A stretch of 64,000 nucleotides of DNA from Pseudoselenomonas ruminantium (GTDB lineage Bacteria > Bacillota > Negativicutes > Selenomonadales > Selenomonadaceae), in assembly GCA_902781305.1 (NCBI GenBank), contig CACZIV010000009.1, forward strand, positions 1 through 64,000. The letters are read 5' to 3'. Position numbers and translations under genes: made by a program. Below, one piece after another: positions 25,583 to 35,201 of the stretch. The notes under the pieces were generated by a model. The model was not told where the DNA came from, made no database searches, and worked only from the letters and a program-made list of their open reading frames with translations. Position 1 is the stretch's first letter; every line of letters begins with the position of its first letter.

Positions 25583-26548
25583 ATGAAGGTTGCAGTCTTA
25601 GGCTGTGGGCGATGGGGCTCTTTTCATGCCTGGTATGCCCAGCGTATTGGCCATCAGGTCATGCTCTGGGGGCGCGAAGGGTCAGCTCATCTAAAAGCCC
25701 TGCGGGATACGCGGCAAAATGAATATCTGACCATGCCGGAAGATGTGGAACTTACTGATGACTTGGCGCGTGCTGTGGAATTTGGCGAAGTGCTGATTAT
25801 CTCCATCAGTTCCCAAAAACTCAGGGAATTCTGCGGCCGGTTAAAGGACCTGCCGAATCTTGGGCAAAAGAAGATTGTTCTCTGCATGAAGGGACTGGAA
25901 ATTGGTACGGGCAAGCGCCTGACCACGGTCGTGGGTGAGGTGCTGGGCACTAATCAGCAGGTGGCTGTTTGGGTGGGGCCTGGTCATGTACAGGATTTTG
26001 TACGGGAAATTCCCAACTGCATGGTGATTGCCTCCAAGGAAATGCAGCTGACACGGGATTTGGTGACGGCTTTTGCCAGCCCATTGATTCGCTTTTATTA
26101 TGGCGAGGATTTACTGGGGACGGAAATCGGCGCTGCGGCGAAAAATGTGATGGGGCTGGCTGCCGGTATGCTCGATGGTTTGGGCTACAGCAGCTTAAAG
26201 GGCGCTTTGATGGCCAGAGGGACCAAGGAGCTTTCCCGCCTGATTGAAAAGATGGGCGGGGATAAGATGACGGTGTATGGGCTTTCGCATTTGGGCGACT
26301 ATGAAGCAACGCTCTTTTCGCCGTTCAGCAATAACCGCCGCTTTGGTGAGGATTTTGTCCAAGGGAAAACTTTTGGCAAGCTGGCTGAAGGCGTGTATAC
26401 GGTGGAGGCCCTTATGGATATCGCCCGGGAGTATCATTTGGAATTGCCCATTTGCGCGTTGGTTTATGCGATTGTCCATGAGCATAAGGATCCCAAGGAA
26501 GAATTGCTGAAGTTATTTTTGCGGGACACAAAGACGGAACAGGAGTGA
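25583..26548 (+). CDS. gpsA: NAD(P)-dependent glycerol-3-phosphate dehydrogenase (divergent)
   Basis: A 321-residue GpsA-type protein making sn-glycerol 3-phosphate for phospholipids. The Rossmann motif is GCGRWGSFHAW where GAGSWGTA is usual, and the GPSHAEE segment reads GPGHVQDF. The catalytic lysine is retained in AAAKNVMGLAAGMLDGLG, as is the substrate arginine in MARGTKELSRL. These differences suggest a diverged subgroup or paralogue. I use ATG 25583 rather than GTG 25568, because it gives the usual MKVAVLG start and follows GAGGGA. Confidence 0.8.
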   Translation: MKVAVLGCGRWGSFHAWYAQRIGHQVMLWGREGSAHLKALRDTRQNEYLTMPEDVELTDDLARAVEFGEVLIISISSQKLREFCGRLKDLPNLGQKKIVLCMKGLEIGTGKRLTTVVGEVLGTNQQVAVWVGPGHVQDFVREIPNCMVIASKEMQLTRDLVTAFASPLIRFYYGEDLLGTEIGAAAKNVMGLAAGMLDGLGYSSLKGALMARGTKELSRLIEKMGGDKMTVYGLSHLGDYEATLFSPFSNNRRFGEDFVQGKTFGKLAEGVYTVEALMDIAREYHLELPICALVYAIVHEHKDPKEELLKLFLRDTKTEQE

Positions 26549-26591
26549 GCCCCCCGCTGCTGATTAGGGGCAGGTACGAGAGCGAGCAGAC

Positions 26592-28343
26592 ATGAAACAA
26601 ATACCATACACGATAAATACAATTAAAGAACTGCAGGATTGTGTGGAGCAGGTGCGGGAAGAAACCCGCAAACTGAATGTGTCCAGCATACTGGTGTCGG
26701 TATTTACGGATACGGCAAAAAAAACGATGCTGGGGGATATTCAAAAGAGTATCTTGTCCGTGTTCCCTGAGGCCCAGTTGATTGGTTCTGTTTCCAGCGG
26801 GGAAATCATGAACGGTCAGCTGATGGAGCAGGGCGTGGTGGTGAACTTCACCCTTTTCGAAGAATCCGTGGTACGCGTCTTTGCCTTTGATTTTCATGAG
26901 AAAAACAGCAATACGGCAGGTCGTGAACTGTTGTCTGTTCTACAGGCAGACAAGGAAGCGGCAGCGGTGGAAATCATTTCTGCGGGCTTCCATCTGGATA
27001 TCAATCCCTTCTTTAAGCAGCTTTCATCAGCCCGGCGGAAAATTCGTTTCTTTGGCGGTTTGGCTGATGATGGCAGTTTGGGTAAAAATGGTCTGGTGTT
27101 TACCCAGAACGCGCAGCTTCGCAATGGTGTGGTAGCGGCTGTGTTCAGCGGCCGCAATCTTCATGTTCAGGCTGCATCCAGTTTTGGCTGGAAACCCTTG
27201 GGACGGGTTATGACGGTAACCCGCATGGAAGGTGATTTCTGCCTGCAGGAACTCGATGGCCGTCCGCCGTTGGAAGTATTCGAACGCTATTTAGGCATAC
27301 GGAATACGGAGCGTTTTTTGGTGGAGGCGCTGACCTTTCCCTTTTATTTTGAACGTCATGGCACTGTGCTGGCTCGCCATCCCCGCCGCTGCCGGGAAGA
27401 TGGCAGCATGATGTTCGGGGCAGATTTGCGGGTCGGTGAGCGTCTGCGGCTGGCTTACGGTGACCCCGGAGATATTATCGATAACGCCATGGCCCTGCAG
27501 GAAAAGATGGCCAGCTTCAAGCCGGAAGCCATCTTTGTGGTGAGCTGTGTGGCGCGTTGGATGCTTTTGGGCAGCGATACGGAGAAGGAACTGGCTATCA
27601 GCAGGCATCTGGCTCCCTCGGCAGGTTTTTATGCTTATGGGGAGTTTATGCGCGATGATAATGGCGATATCATGGTCTCCAATATGACGTTGGTGACTGT
27701 GGGCATGCGGGAAGGCATGCAGATGGGCAGACAGTCCAACATCATACCGCCGCGGCCGAAGCTCAATAAGCATCGTACGCTGATGGCGCGGCTGGTGCAC
27801 TTTATTGAACGGACGACGCAGGAACTGGAGGAATCCAATCGTCAGCTGGCTCATTTGGCACAGATTGACCGGCTCACGGGATTGTTTAACCGCGGGGAGA
27901 CGGAACATACCTTAAAGACGATGCTTTCCCAGGCACAGGAATTTGGTGAGCCCTTGTCCGTGCTGATGATGGATGTGGATGATTTCAAGACCATCAATGA
28001 CAGTTATGGACATGCTGTCGGGGATGATACCTTAAAGACCATTGCGTCAGTTCTGCGCAAGCACACCCGTCGGGGGACGGATATTCCCGGCCGCTGGGGC
28101 GGGGACGAGTTCTTTGTCATCTTCTCCGGCCTGGCCAGCGATACGGCAAGGGAGATTGCCGAGCGCATTGCCCGGTTGGTGGAAAGCAAGTCCGTACTGC
28201 CTGACGGTTCGCGGGTCACCGTAAGTATTGGCGTGGTCACAGCTGCGTCGGATGATACACCGGATACACTCTTTAAGCGTGCGGATGCGGCGCTTTATGA
28301 TGCCAAACTGATTCGTGGCAAGAATAACGTGGTCGTACATTGA
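26592..28343 (+). CDS. FIST-domain diguanylate cyclase
   Basis: A 583-residue sensory enzyme. A FIST N domain (about 30-225) and FIST C domain (about 228-370) are followed by a helix (395-415) and a GGDEF domain (about 418-583). The catalytic motif is intact (RWGGDEF). RGTD five residues before it is a good RxxD inhibitory site, so the enzyme should make c-di-GMP and be feedback-inhibited. FIST domains are thought to bind small ligands such as amino acids; GGDEF fusions are less common than with kinases or chemoreceptors. No membrane helix is seen. The gene stands 43 bases after gpsA with a weak ribosome site. Confidence 0.9.
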   Translation: MKQIPYTINTIKELQDCVEQVREETRKLNVSSILVSVFTDTAKKTMLGDIQKSILSVFPEAQLIGSVSSGEIMNGQLMEQGVVVNFTLFEESVVRVFAFDFHEKNSNTAGRELLSVLQADKEAAAVEIISAGFHLDINPFFKQLSSARRKIRFFGGLADDGSLGKNGLVFTQNAQLRNGVVAAVFSGRNLHVQAASSFGWKPLGRVMTVTRMEGDFCLQELDGRPPLEVFERYLGIRNTERFLVEALTFPFYFERHGTVLARHPRRCREDGSMMFGADLRVGERLRLAYGDPGDIIDNAMALQEKMASFKPEAIFVVSCVARWMLLGSDTEKELAISRHLAPSAGFYAYGEFMRDDNGDIMVSNMTLVTVGMREGMQMGRQSNIIPPRPKLNKHRTLMARLVHFIERTTQELEESNRQLAHLAQIDRLTGLFNRGETEHTLKTMLSQAQEFGEPLSVLMMDVDDFKTINDSYGHAVGDDTLKTIASVLRKHTRRGTDIPGRWGGDEFFVIFSGLASDTAREIAERIARLVESKSVLPDGSRVTVSIGVVTAASDDTPDTLFKRADAALYDAKLIRGKNNVVVH

Positions 28344-28457
28344 AGTAAGCCTGTGGATTCGGGAAGAATCCATGGGCTTTATTAATGAATATTGTCTTTT
28401 TTAGCAGGACTTTTTGGCGTAATAGCGTATAAATGTACATTAAAGGAGGAGTCTTTT

Positions 28458-28730
28458 GTGGCAAAATTGGGTGGACATGGTTATGGCATGGCCATTTTGT
28501 TTGTGGTAATTGGCGCGATTTTGGGCGGGATTTTAGGGCAGCTGCTTAGCGGCGTGGATGCTTTGAGCGGTATAATGCCTTACTTGGTGAATACCTTTCC
28601 GGTATTTGAGACACCGGCCTTCACGATTAATCTGTATGTGATTCAGCTCACGTTAGGTCTGGCCTTTGCGCCCAATCTCATGAGTATTTTGGGGATTGTA
28701 ATTGCGCTGATTCTGTTTCGTCGTTACTAA
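28458..28730 (+). CDS. DUF4321-type small membrane protein
   Basis: A 90-residue protein with an N-terminal hydrophobic helix (about 10-32), a glycine-rich face and a second and third hydrophobic segment (about 55-88). It resembles the DUF4321 proteins that often precede maf in Firmicutes (from memory). GTG 28458 is chosen because AAAGGAGGA lies seven bases upstream; the longer frame from 28392 has no ribosome site. Seventeen bases separate it from maf, so it is the first gene of the maf-radC group. Function unknown. Confidence 0.75.
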   Translation: MAKLGGHGYGMAILFVVIGAILGGILGQLLSGVDALSGIMPYLVNTFPVFETPAFTINLYVIQLTLGLAFAPNLMSILGIVIALILFRRY

Positions 28731-28747
28731 AGAGGAGGTTATGAATT

Positions 28748-29338
28748 ATGTTTATCTTAGCATCGGGTTCGCCACGGAGAAAGGAACTCCTTCAGCAGAT
28801 TAATGTCCGTTTTGACATCCGCATCAGCACCGCAGAGGAATTTTCGGGGGATGAATTTGCGCCGACGGAGCTCGTGGTAAAAAATGCTGCCGCCAAGGCG
28901 AAGGCTGTGGCAAGGCTCTATCCCAATCAGGCAGTGCTGGGTGCGGATACGGTGGTCGCACTGGACGGACATACCTATGGGAAACCGAACAACCGTGAAG
29001 AGGCCGTGCAGATGCTCAAGAAGTTTTCCGGCAGAACCCATCAGGTACACACGGGCATTGCCTGGATGTACAATGGCCATCTGTTTACCGATGTGGTGAC
29101 GACGGATGTGGAGTTTGCCCTCATGGCGGATACGGAAATCGAGCGCTATGTGGATAGCGGCGAACCGATGGACAAGGCCGGTGCTTATGCCATTCAGGGC
29201 GGTGCTGCAGAATTCATCGTGGGCATTCATGGCTCGTATTCCAATGTAGTAGGATTGCCACTCAATGCGGTTGTACGGCTTGCGCGAAAGGCAGGCGTAA
29301 ATTTGTATGGCGATTATGGTGAGGGATTTGCCCCCTGA
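28748..29338 (+). CDS. maf: Maf nucleotide pyrophosphatase
   Basis: A 196-residue Maf/YhdE-type pyrophosphatase that hydrolyses dTTP, UTP or modified nucleotides and is linked to septum inhibition. It begins with the substrate motif LASGSPRRKELL. The ADTVVALDG aspartate and the KAGAYAIQGGAAEFI stretch are conserved. Its position before radC and mreB is classical in Firmicutes. AGGAGG precedes the ATG. The 3' end overlaps the start of radC by 32 bases. Confidence 0.93.
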   Translation: MFILASGSPRRKELLQQINVRFDIRISTAEEFSGDEFAPTELVVKNAAAKAKAVARLYPNQAVLGADTVVALDGHTYGKPNNREEAVQMLKKFSGRTHQVHTGIAWMYNGHLFTDVVTTDVEFALMADTEIERYVDSGEPMDKAGAYAIQGGAAEFIVGIHGSYSNVVGLPLNAVVRLARKAGVNLYGDYGEGFAP

Positions 29339-29996
29339 GGAACGGCCCAGAGAAAAACTTTTATCTCAGGGGCCGCGGGCACTTAGTAATGCAGAGCTTT
29401 TGGCCATTTTATTGCGCAGCGGCACGAAAGAGAAGTCGGTGCTGCGCATAGCTGAGGAGATTTTGGCCCATATCAAGGAGCAGGGGCTTTCGGCGATGGT
29501 GCATATCTCGGCAGCGGAACTGGCTAAGATTGATGGCGTGGGGCAGGTGAAGGCGGCGACTTTGCAGGCGGCCATCGAGCTGGGCAGGCGGCTGGCCGTG
29601 CAGCAGGCGGCCAAAATCGAAGTGATTCATGGACCTGAGGATGTGGCAGCGTATGCTCTGCCGCGGTTTCGCTTTGAACAGAAGGAGCATTTCGCGGTCA
29701 TGCTCTTAAACACCAAGAATCACATCATTGGCATGCCGGAGGTGTCAGTGGGCAGTTTGTCGGCATCGGTGGTGCATCCCCGGGAGGTATTTCGGGCAGC
29801 TATCGACTATGCGGCAGCCGCGATGATTCTGCTGCACAATCATCCCAGCGGAGACCCTACGCCCAGCCGGGAGGACATTGCCGTAACGGATCGGCTGGTC
29901 AAGGCGGGCAAGGTGATGGACATTCCCGTCCTTGACCATGTGGTGCTGGGCAGAGAGACGTTTGCCAGCTTTAAGGACAAGGGGCTTATACATTAA
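29307..29996 (+). CDS. radC: RadC/JAMM-domain protein
   Basis: A 229-residue RadC. The helix-hairpin-helix portion (about 20-100) starts from RDLPPEERPREKLL. A JAB1/MPN metalloprotease-like domain follows, with the zinc motif HNHPSGDPTPSREDI. RadC was named for DNA repair, but its true activity is unresolved. The ORF can begin at ATG 29307 or ATG 29316; both overlap maf and neither has a strong ribosome site, so translational coupling to maf is likely. A terminator follows at 30046. Confidence 0.9.
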   Translation: MAIMVRDLPPEERPREKLLSQGPRALSNAELLAILLRSGTKEKSVLRIAEEILAHIKEQGLSAMVHISAAELAKIDGVGQVKAATLQAAIELGRRLAVQQAAKIEVIHGPEDVAAYALPRFRFEQKEHFAVMLLNTKNHIIGMPEVSVGSLSASVVHPREVFRAAIDYAAAAMILLHNHPSGDPTPSREDIAVTDRLVKAGKVMDIPVLDHVVLGRETFASFKDKGLIH

Positions 29997-30045
29997 TGAA
30001 ATTTGTTGTAAATTTGTAGGAAAAAAATACATTTGCCTGTTATCA

Positions 30046-30088
30046 AAATAACTATCTTGTGTTACAATAAGATAGTTATTTTTATTTT
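30046..30088 (+). terminator. Terminator between radC and mreB
   Basis: AAATAACTATCTT and AAGATAGTTATTT form a 13-base perfect stem around TGTGTTACAAT, followed by TTATTTT. Confidence 0.82.
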
Positions 30089-30157
30089 GAACATATGCGC
30101 GGCAGAAGATGTGGCGTACATATATGGTTTTATTTCTGAAGGGAGTTTTTGGACAAA

Positions 30158-31198
30158 ATGTGGAGTCTGTTTGGTGGTTTTTCACACGATATGGGTATTG
30201 ACCTGGGAACGGCGAATACGCTGGTTCATGTGAAGGGCAGAGGTATTGTGCTGCGTGAGCCTTCCGTAGTAGCAATCAAGAGTGACTCGGGCGAAGTCCT
30301 GGCTGTAGGCGAGGAAGCAAAGCAGATGATTGGTCGTACCCCGGGCAACATCATTGCAATCCGTCCGATGAAGGATGGCGTTATTGCGGACTTCGATGTG
30401 ACGCAGGCTATGCTCAAGTATTTCATCCGCAAGGCGATGAATACGAAATCCTTTGTTCGTCCCCGCGTGGTGGTAGGCGTTCCCTCCGGTGTCACGGAAG
30501 TGGAAAAGCGTGCGGTAATTGACGCAGCGCAGCAGGCTGGTGCCCGTGAGGCGTATCTGATTGAAGAACCCATGGCAGCAGCTATCGGTGCCGGCCTGCC
30601 GGTTGAAGAAGCTACGGGCAGCATGGTCGTCGATATCGGCGGCGGCACGACGGAAATCGCGGTTATTTCCTTGGGCGGTATCGTTACGAGCTGCTCCATC
30701 CGCATCGGCGGTGATGAAATGGATAATGCCATCATCCAATACATCAAGCGTATGTACAACCTCATGATTGGTGAGCGTACGGCCGAAGAAATCAAGATGA
30801 CCATCGGTACGGCTATCGTTACGCCGGAAGCGGACAAGACGATGGACATCCGCGGCCGCGATCTGGTATCCGGTCTGCCGAAGAACCTGACTATTCAGGC
30901 TAAGGAAATCCGCGAAGCGCTCAATGACCCCATCTACAAGATTATTGACGCGGTGAAGGGCACGCTCGAAAAGACTCCGCCTGAACTGGCTGCTGACGTT
31001 ATGGATCACGGCATTATGATGACGGGCGGCGGTGCACTCCTTACGAATCTCGACAAGCTCCTCTCCCATGAGACGGGCATGCCGGTGCTCGTCTCGGAAG
31101 ATGCGCTTTCCTGCGTAGGTGAAGGCACGGGGCGTTCGTTGGAGAACATCGAGCTCTTGAAGCGCGTGGTTATGATCAGCAAGAAGCTGAGAAGTTAA
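30158..31198 (+). CDS. mreB: Rod shape-determining protein MreB
   Basis: A 346-residue actin homologue that forms membrane-bound filaments guiding side-wall synthesis. It starts with [18 protein letters not shown] (phosphate 1 loop). The phosphate 2 motif is [18 protein letters not shown] and the adenosine motif [16 protein letters not shown] 30158 gives the short MWSLFGG amphipathic N-terminus typical of MreB. The TTG at 30149 sits too close to the GGGAG ribosome site. Eleven bases separate it from mreC. Confidence 0.96.
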   Translation: MWSLFGGFSHDMGIDLGTANTLVHVKGRGIVLREPSVVAIKSDSGEVLAVGEEAKQMIGRTPGNIIAIRPMKDGVIADFDVTQAMLKYFIRKAMNTKSFVRPRVVVGVPSGVTEVEKRAVIDAAQQAGAREAYLIEEPMAAAIGAGLPVEEATGSMVVDIGGGTTEIAVISLGGIVTSCSIRIGGDEMDNAIIQYIKRMYNLMIGERTAEEIKMTIGTAIVTPEADKTMDIRGRDLVSGLPKNLTIQAKEIREALNDPIYKIIDAVKGTLEKTPPELAADVMDHGIMMTGGGALLTNLDKLLSHETGMPVLVSEDALSCVGEGTGRSLENIELLKRVVMISKKLRS

Positions 31199-31209
31199 GA
31201 AGCTGAAAA

Positions 31210-32154
31210 ATGAGTAATCATGTAAGAAAAGATAAGGAAGGCGGGCGCAAGGGCTGGGCCATGGCGTTTGTCGTGGTCAGTCTCTTTTGCATCATCTTTT
31301 TTGCCGCCCGGGGGCGCTTTCAGGCTCCCGTGAGCAGTCAGGCCGTTTCCTTGGTGCTTTCACCCTTTCAACAGGCGACGGCCTGGGTGGCCAATGAGAT
31401 TCATTATGCCACCAGTGCGGTTTGGGAAGTCGCTACGCTTTATGAGCAGAACAAAATGCTCCGCAATGAAGTGGAGCAGCTGCGGGGCATAAACCTGCAG
31501 GCGAATGAAGCCTTGGCGGAAAATGAACGGCTCAGGAAGATGATTGGCTATCAGCAGGCGGCCCGTCAGTTTGATTTGGTGGCTGCCCGGGTCATTGGCA
31601 GGGAATCGGATACCTGGTCACGCATGATTGTCATTGACCGGGGAACGATGAACGGCATCGCCAACGATATGCCGGTCGTAACTCCGCAGGGGCTGGTAGG
31701 CCGTGTCGTGGAAGCCGGTCTGAACTCTTCCAAAGTGCAGTTGATACTCGACCCGCGTTCTTCCGTGGGAACGATTGTGCAGCGGGCGCAGTCTCGTGTT
31801 ACCGGCATCGTGCAGGGGGATATGGACAATCCCACCATGCCGCAGATGGTTAACATTCCCAAAAATGCGGATGTGGTGGAGGGCGATGTCATTGTCACCT
31901 CCGGATTTGGCGGTGTTTATCCTAAGGGCATTATCGTCGGGTTGGTCAGCAGCTTGAAAAATGATGATGGTGGCCTCCTGAAAATTGGTGTGTTGGAAGC
32001 GGCCGTGGACTTCCAGAAACTCGAGGATGTCATGGTGATTACGGCCTCCCGTGAGGCGCCGCCGGAACCCATCAAACCGCCAACGCAGACGCCGGGAACG
32101 GAAACCGACCCCGTGACCGGGGAGAAGCTGGATAAAGCGGAGGGGCAGAAATGA
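31210..32154 (+). CDS. mreC: Rod shape-determining protein MreC
   Basis: A 314-residue bitopic protein. A short cytoplasmic N-terminus and a membrane helix (about 17-36) precede a coiled coil (70-105) and the periplasmic beta-barrel domains (110-275), with DRGTMNGIANDMPVVTPQGLVGRV as the family hallmark. The C-terminus is Pro/Thr-rich. MreC links MreB to PBP2 and RodA. Its stop overlaps the mreD start by four bases. Confidence 0.94.
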   Translation: MSNHVRKDKEGGRKGWAMAFVVVSLFCIIFFAARGRFQAPVSSQAVSLVLSPFQQATAWVANEIHYATSAVWEVATLYEQNKMLRNEVEQLRGINLQANEALAENERLRKMIGYQQAARQFDLVAARVIGRESDTWSRMIVIDRGTMNGIANDMPVVTPQGLVGRVVEAGLNSSKVQLILDPRSSVGTIVQRAQSRVTGIVQGDMDNPTMPQMVNIPKNADVVEGDVIVTSGFGGVYPKGIIVGLVSSLKNDDGGLLKIGVLEAAVDFQKLEDVMVITASREAPPEPIKPPTQTPGTETDPVTGEKLDKAEGQK

Positions 32155-32651
32155 ATAATTTTGCTAAGCTGGCTGCTTTTGTAATAGCGCTCTATGTTTT
32201 GCAGACTTCATTTTTTCCCTTGATGGCCTATCATGGCATCAGCCCCAATTTCATGCTGCTGCTCACCGTATCCTTTGCTTTTTTGCGTGGGATGGAGCAG
32301 GGGACGTTTATGGGACTTCTGACCGGGCTGCTTACGGATTTGGCCACAGGCACTTTTTTTGGTATTCATGCGTTTACTTATTTACTGATGGGAAACTTAT
32401 GCGGACGCTTTGCCAATCGTGTCTACAAAGACCAGTTCTTTTGGCCGGTGTTTGCCTCCCTGGGGGTAACTGCGCTAAACTATTTTATTTTGGCGTTACT
32501 TATGGTATTATTAGGTTATCGCTTTAATCCAATCAGCAATGTGCAGGTAACTTTGCTGCCCATGCTGATTTACCAGCTGGCGTTTGCCTATCCGGTGCAT
32601 TATTTGACCTATAAATTGGATAAGAACATCAGCACGAATGAAACAAATTGA
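32151..32651 (+). CDS. mreD: Rod shape-determining protein MreD
   Basis: A 166-residue integral membrane protein with about five helices. It carries the MreD pattern GISPNFMLLLTVSFAFLRG and, further on, GLLTDLATGTFFGIHAFTYL. It works with MreC and PBP2 in the elongasome. It is coupled to mreC by an ATGA overlap. A hairpin with a short T run follows before mrdA. Confidence 0.92.
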   Translation: MNNFAKLAAFVIALYVLQTSFFPLMAYHGISPNFMLLLTVSFAFLRGMEQGTFMGLLTGLLTDLATGTFFGIHAFTYLLMGNLCGRFANRVYKDQFFWPVFASLGVTALNYFILALLMVLLGYRFNPISNVQVTLLPMLIYQLAFAYPVHYLTYKLDKNISTNETN

Positions 32652-32653
32652 TT

Positions 32654-32678
32654 AAGGCACCGTGAGGTGCCTTATTTT
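32654..32678 (+). terminator. Hairpin between mreD and mrdA
   Basis: AAGGCACC-GTGA-GGTGCCTT is an eight-base perfect stem followed by ATTTTAT. It ends just before the GGGAGA ribosome site of mrdA, so it may reduce read-through or block access. The T run is short, so termination would be partial. Confidence 0.6.
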
Positions 32679-32694
32679 ATGGGAGAGATACTTT

Positions 32695-34491
32695 TTGGTC
32701 GAAAATGACGAATTTGGTGGCAGACTGAAAGTTCTGGGCTGGCTGTCGGTGCTGGTGATTGCAGTGCTTATTGGCCGGGCTGGCTACTTGCAGATTTATG
32801 AGGGTGACTATTATGCCCGCTTGGCGGAAGGCAACCGCATCCGCATTATTCCCACCATGGCACCACGAGGGACATTCTTTGACCGCAATGGTGAATTGCT
32901 GGTGCAGAATCGTCCGGGGTTTGCGGTGTCGCTTATGCCGGTAATGACCAAAATTGATCCGGTGGTGATTACCCGTCTGTCGGAGCTGTTGAAGGTGCCG
33001 GTGGAGGAAATCGACAAGAAAATCGAAGCCCACACGGGCTTTGACCCCATTCGGATTAAGGCGGATGTTACCCCCGATATTGTCACGATTATTGAGGAAC
33101 AAAAAAATAATTATCCCGGTGTCATCATCGAGGTACAGCCCATCCGCGACTACATGAACAAGGAAGAAGCGGCACACACCTATGGCTATGTCAGCGAGAT
33201 AAATGACATGGAACTTGAAAAGAAAAAGGATGAGGGCTACAAGAGCGGCGATATCATTGGTAAGTTTGGTCTGGAAAAGATTTACGATAAGGAACTGCGC
33301 GGTGAAAATGGCGGCCAGCAGGTCGAAGTGGATGTGACGGGCAAGCCAGTACAGATTATTGGCAATAAACCGCCGACACCCGGCGATGACCTTTATCTGA
33401 CCATTGATAAGAACCTGCAGACGGCGGCCGAGAAGGCCGTGGACGAGCAGTTAAAGCAGATTCATGCCAATGCGGCGGCCGTGGTGGCCATGAACCCGCA
33501 GACCGGTGAAATCCTCGCGATGGTCAGCCGTCCGGCTTTTGACCCGAATTTGTTTGCCCATGGGATTTCGTCGAAGGATTGGAACAAACTCAACAACAAT
33601 CCCTATCATCCGATGGATAATAAGGCCATAACGGGTGAGTACCCGCCAGGTTCTACCTTTAAGATCATCACGGGTACGGCGGCTCTGACCGAAGGTGTGG
33701 TCAGCCCCTCCGAACTCATCATGGACAGCGGCCATCACTGGATTATTCCCAAGGGAAATGCTGAGGGCGAAGCCCTGGGCCTGATCAACTTCCAGCAGGC
33801 CATGGCCCATTCCGATAACGTGTATTTCTATGAAATGGGCAATCGTCTGGGCATTGACCGTCTGGAAAAATATGCCCGGATGTTTGGTCTGGGCAAGATT
33901 ACCGGCATTGACCTGCCGTATGAGTCCGATGGTCTGGTAGCCAACCGCCGTTACAAGGAGAAAAACTTTGAAGATGGCGACTGGTATCTGTCGGAAACCT
34001 TCGACGCGGCTATCGGTCAGGGCTTCAATCTGGTGACGCCGCTGCAGGCGGCAATGGTCATGGGCGAAATCGCTGCCGATGGCAAGCGTTATAAGCCGCA
34101 TTTGGTCAATCGCATTGTCGCGCCGGATGGCAGCACGGTGAAGGAATTCAAACCGGAACTTTTGGGCACGCTCGATGTGCGGCCGGAAGTGATTTCGCTG
34201 GTACAGGCGGGTCTCCATGACGTTACTAAATACGGTACGGCGGCTAGTATTTTCCGTGGGTTCCCCATTGAGATTGCCGGTAAGACCGGTACAGCCGAGA
34301 ATCCGCATGGCCGTGACCACGGCTGGTTTGTGGCCTATGGCCCCTTTGCCAATCCCGATATCGTCGTGGCGGTAATCGTGGAGCAGGGCGGTTTTGGTTC
34401 GCAGTCGGCTGTGCCGATTGGCCGCAAGGTTCTGGAAGCCTGGTTTGGCTTAAACAAGCCGGAGCCGGCCGCAGAAGCCAAAAAACAATGA
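32695..34491 (+). CDS. mrdA: Penicillin-binding protein 2 (elongation transpeptidase)
   Basis: A 598-residue class B PBP. A membrane helix (about 13-33) and dimerization domain precede the transpeptidase domain (about 250-590). The active-site motifs are STFK (GEYPPGSTFKIITG), SDN (AHSDNVYFYEMG) and KTGTAE. It cross-links side-wall peptidoglycan with RodA. I chose TTG 32695, eight bases after GGGAGA. The GTG at 32662 lies inside the preceding hairpin. Confidence 0.93.
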   Translation: MVENDEFGGRLKVLGWLSVLVIAVLIGRAGYLQIYEGDYYARLAEGNRIRIIPTMAPRGTFFDRNGELLVQNRPGFAVSLMPVMTKIDPVVITRLSELLKVPVEEIDKKIEAHTGFDPIRIKADVTPDIVTIIEEQKNNYPGVIIEVQPIRDYMNKEEAAHTYGYVSEINDMELEKKKDEGYKSGDIIGKFGLEKIYDKELRGENGGQQVEVDVTGKPVQIIGNKPPTPGDDLYLTIDKNLQTAAEKAVDEQLKQIHANAAAVVAMNPQTGEILAMVSRPAFDPNLFAHGISSKDWNKLNNNPYHPMDNKAITGEYPPGSTFKIITGTAALTEGVVSPSELIMDSGHHWIIPKGNAEGEALGLINFQQAMAHSDNVYFYEMGNRLGIDRLEKYARMFGLGKITGIDLPYESDGLVANRRYKEKNFEDGDWYLSETFDAAIGQGFNLVTPLQAAMVMGEIAADGKRYKPHLVNRIVAPDGSTVKEFKPELLGTLDVRPEVISLVQAGLHDVTKYGTAASIFRGFPIEIAGKTGTAENPHGRDHGWFVAYGPFANPDIVVAVIVEQGGFGSQSAVPIGRKVLEAWFGLNKPEPAAEAKKQ

Positions 34492-34529
34492 TGTAAGCAA
34501 GACTATATTATATAGAAACGAGGGCAGCC

Positions 34530-35201
34530 ATGAGTGAAGATATTGTAAAAATCAAGGGAACATCCCTTGGCTTACAGCTGAGCTTTGCTCCAGAGGCATC
34601 CTTTGAAGAAGTACGGGAGAATCTGCAGAAAAAGTTAGAATCCGGTACGACCTTCTTTTTGCGGGGCACGCTGGTGCTCATCCCGCGGGATGTTTTCATG
34701 GGCAGTGAGCGCGATGAACTTCAACGGCTTTTCCATGATTATGGCCTGATCTGCCGTACGCAGAAACCGGAATCCAAGCCGGAGGAAAAGCGTGAGATGC
34801 AGCCAGCAGCGCAGCCGGAGCCTGTTCAGCCCAGCAGCCAGCCTGAGGAATTAAAGCCGCAGGAAATGGTGGTCATCAACAAAACTTTGCGCGGAGGGCA
34901 GGAAATCCGCACCAAATCATCGGTGCTGGTCTGCGGCAATGTGAATCCCGGTGCGCAGATTATCGCCGGGGGCAGCATTGATATCCGTGGTACCTGCAGA
35001 GGCTTGGTACATGCCGGAGCTTATGGAGACAGTACGGCATTTATTATTGCCGACCACTTAATGCCTACACAAATCAGAATAGCTAATTTAATTGCGCGTT
35101 CACCGGATGAAATGGAAAAAAATGACCGTGCGGAACGCGCATCCATCAAGGATGGTCAAATCGTAATCGAACCAATAGAAAGGCAGGATAAGACAATATG
35201 A
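34530..35201 (+). CDS. minC: Septum site-determining protein MinC
   Basis: A 223-residue FtsZ-assembly inhibitor. The N-terminal domain (about 1-95) contacts FtsZ. A Pro/Gln/Glu-rich linker (95-115) leads to the C-terminal right-handed beta-helix (about 118-215), with LRGGQEIRTKSSVLVCGNVNPGA and the MinD-binding GGSIDIRGTCRG. The stop overlaps minD by four bases. Confidence 0.93.
   Translation: MSEDIVKIKGTSLGLQLSFAPEASFEEVRENLQKKLESGTTFFLRGTLVLIPRDVFMGSERDELQRLFHDYGLICRTQKPESKPEEKREMQPAAQPEPVQPSSQPEELKPQEMVVINKTLRGGQEIRTKSSVLVCGNVNPGAQIIAGGSIDIRGTCRGLVHAGAYGDSTAFIIADHLMPTQIRIANLIARSPDEMEKNDRAERASIKDGQIVIEPIERQDKTI

Noticed and set aside
28392..28457. Longer N-terminus for the DUF4321-type protein
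   Set aside because: The extra residues cross the ribosome site AAAGGAGGA that serves GTG 28458.
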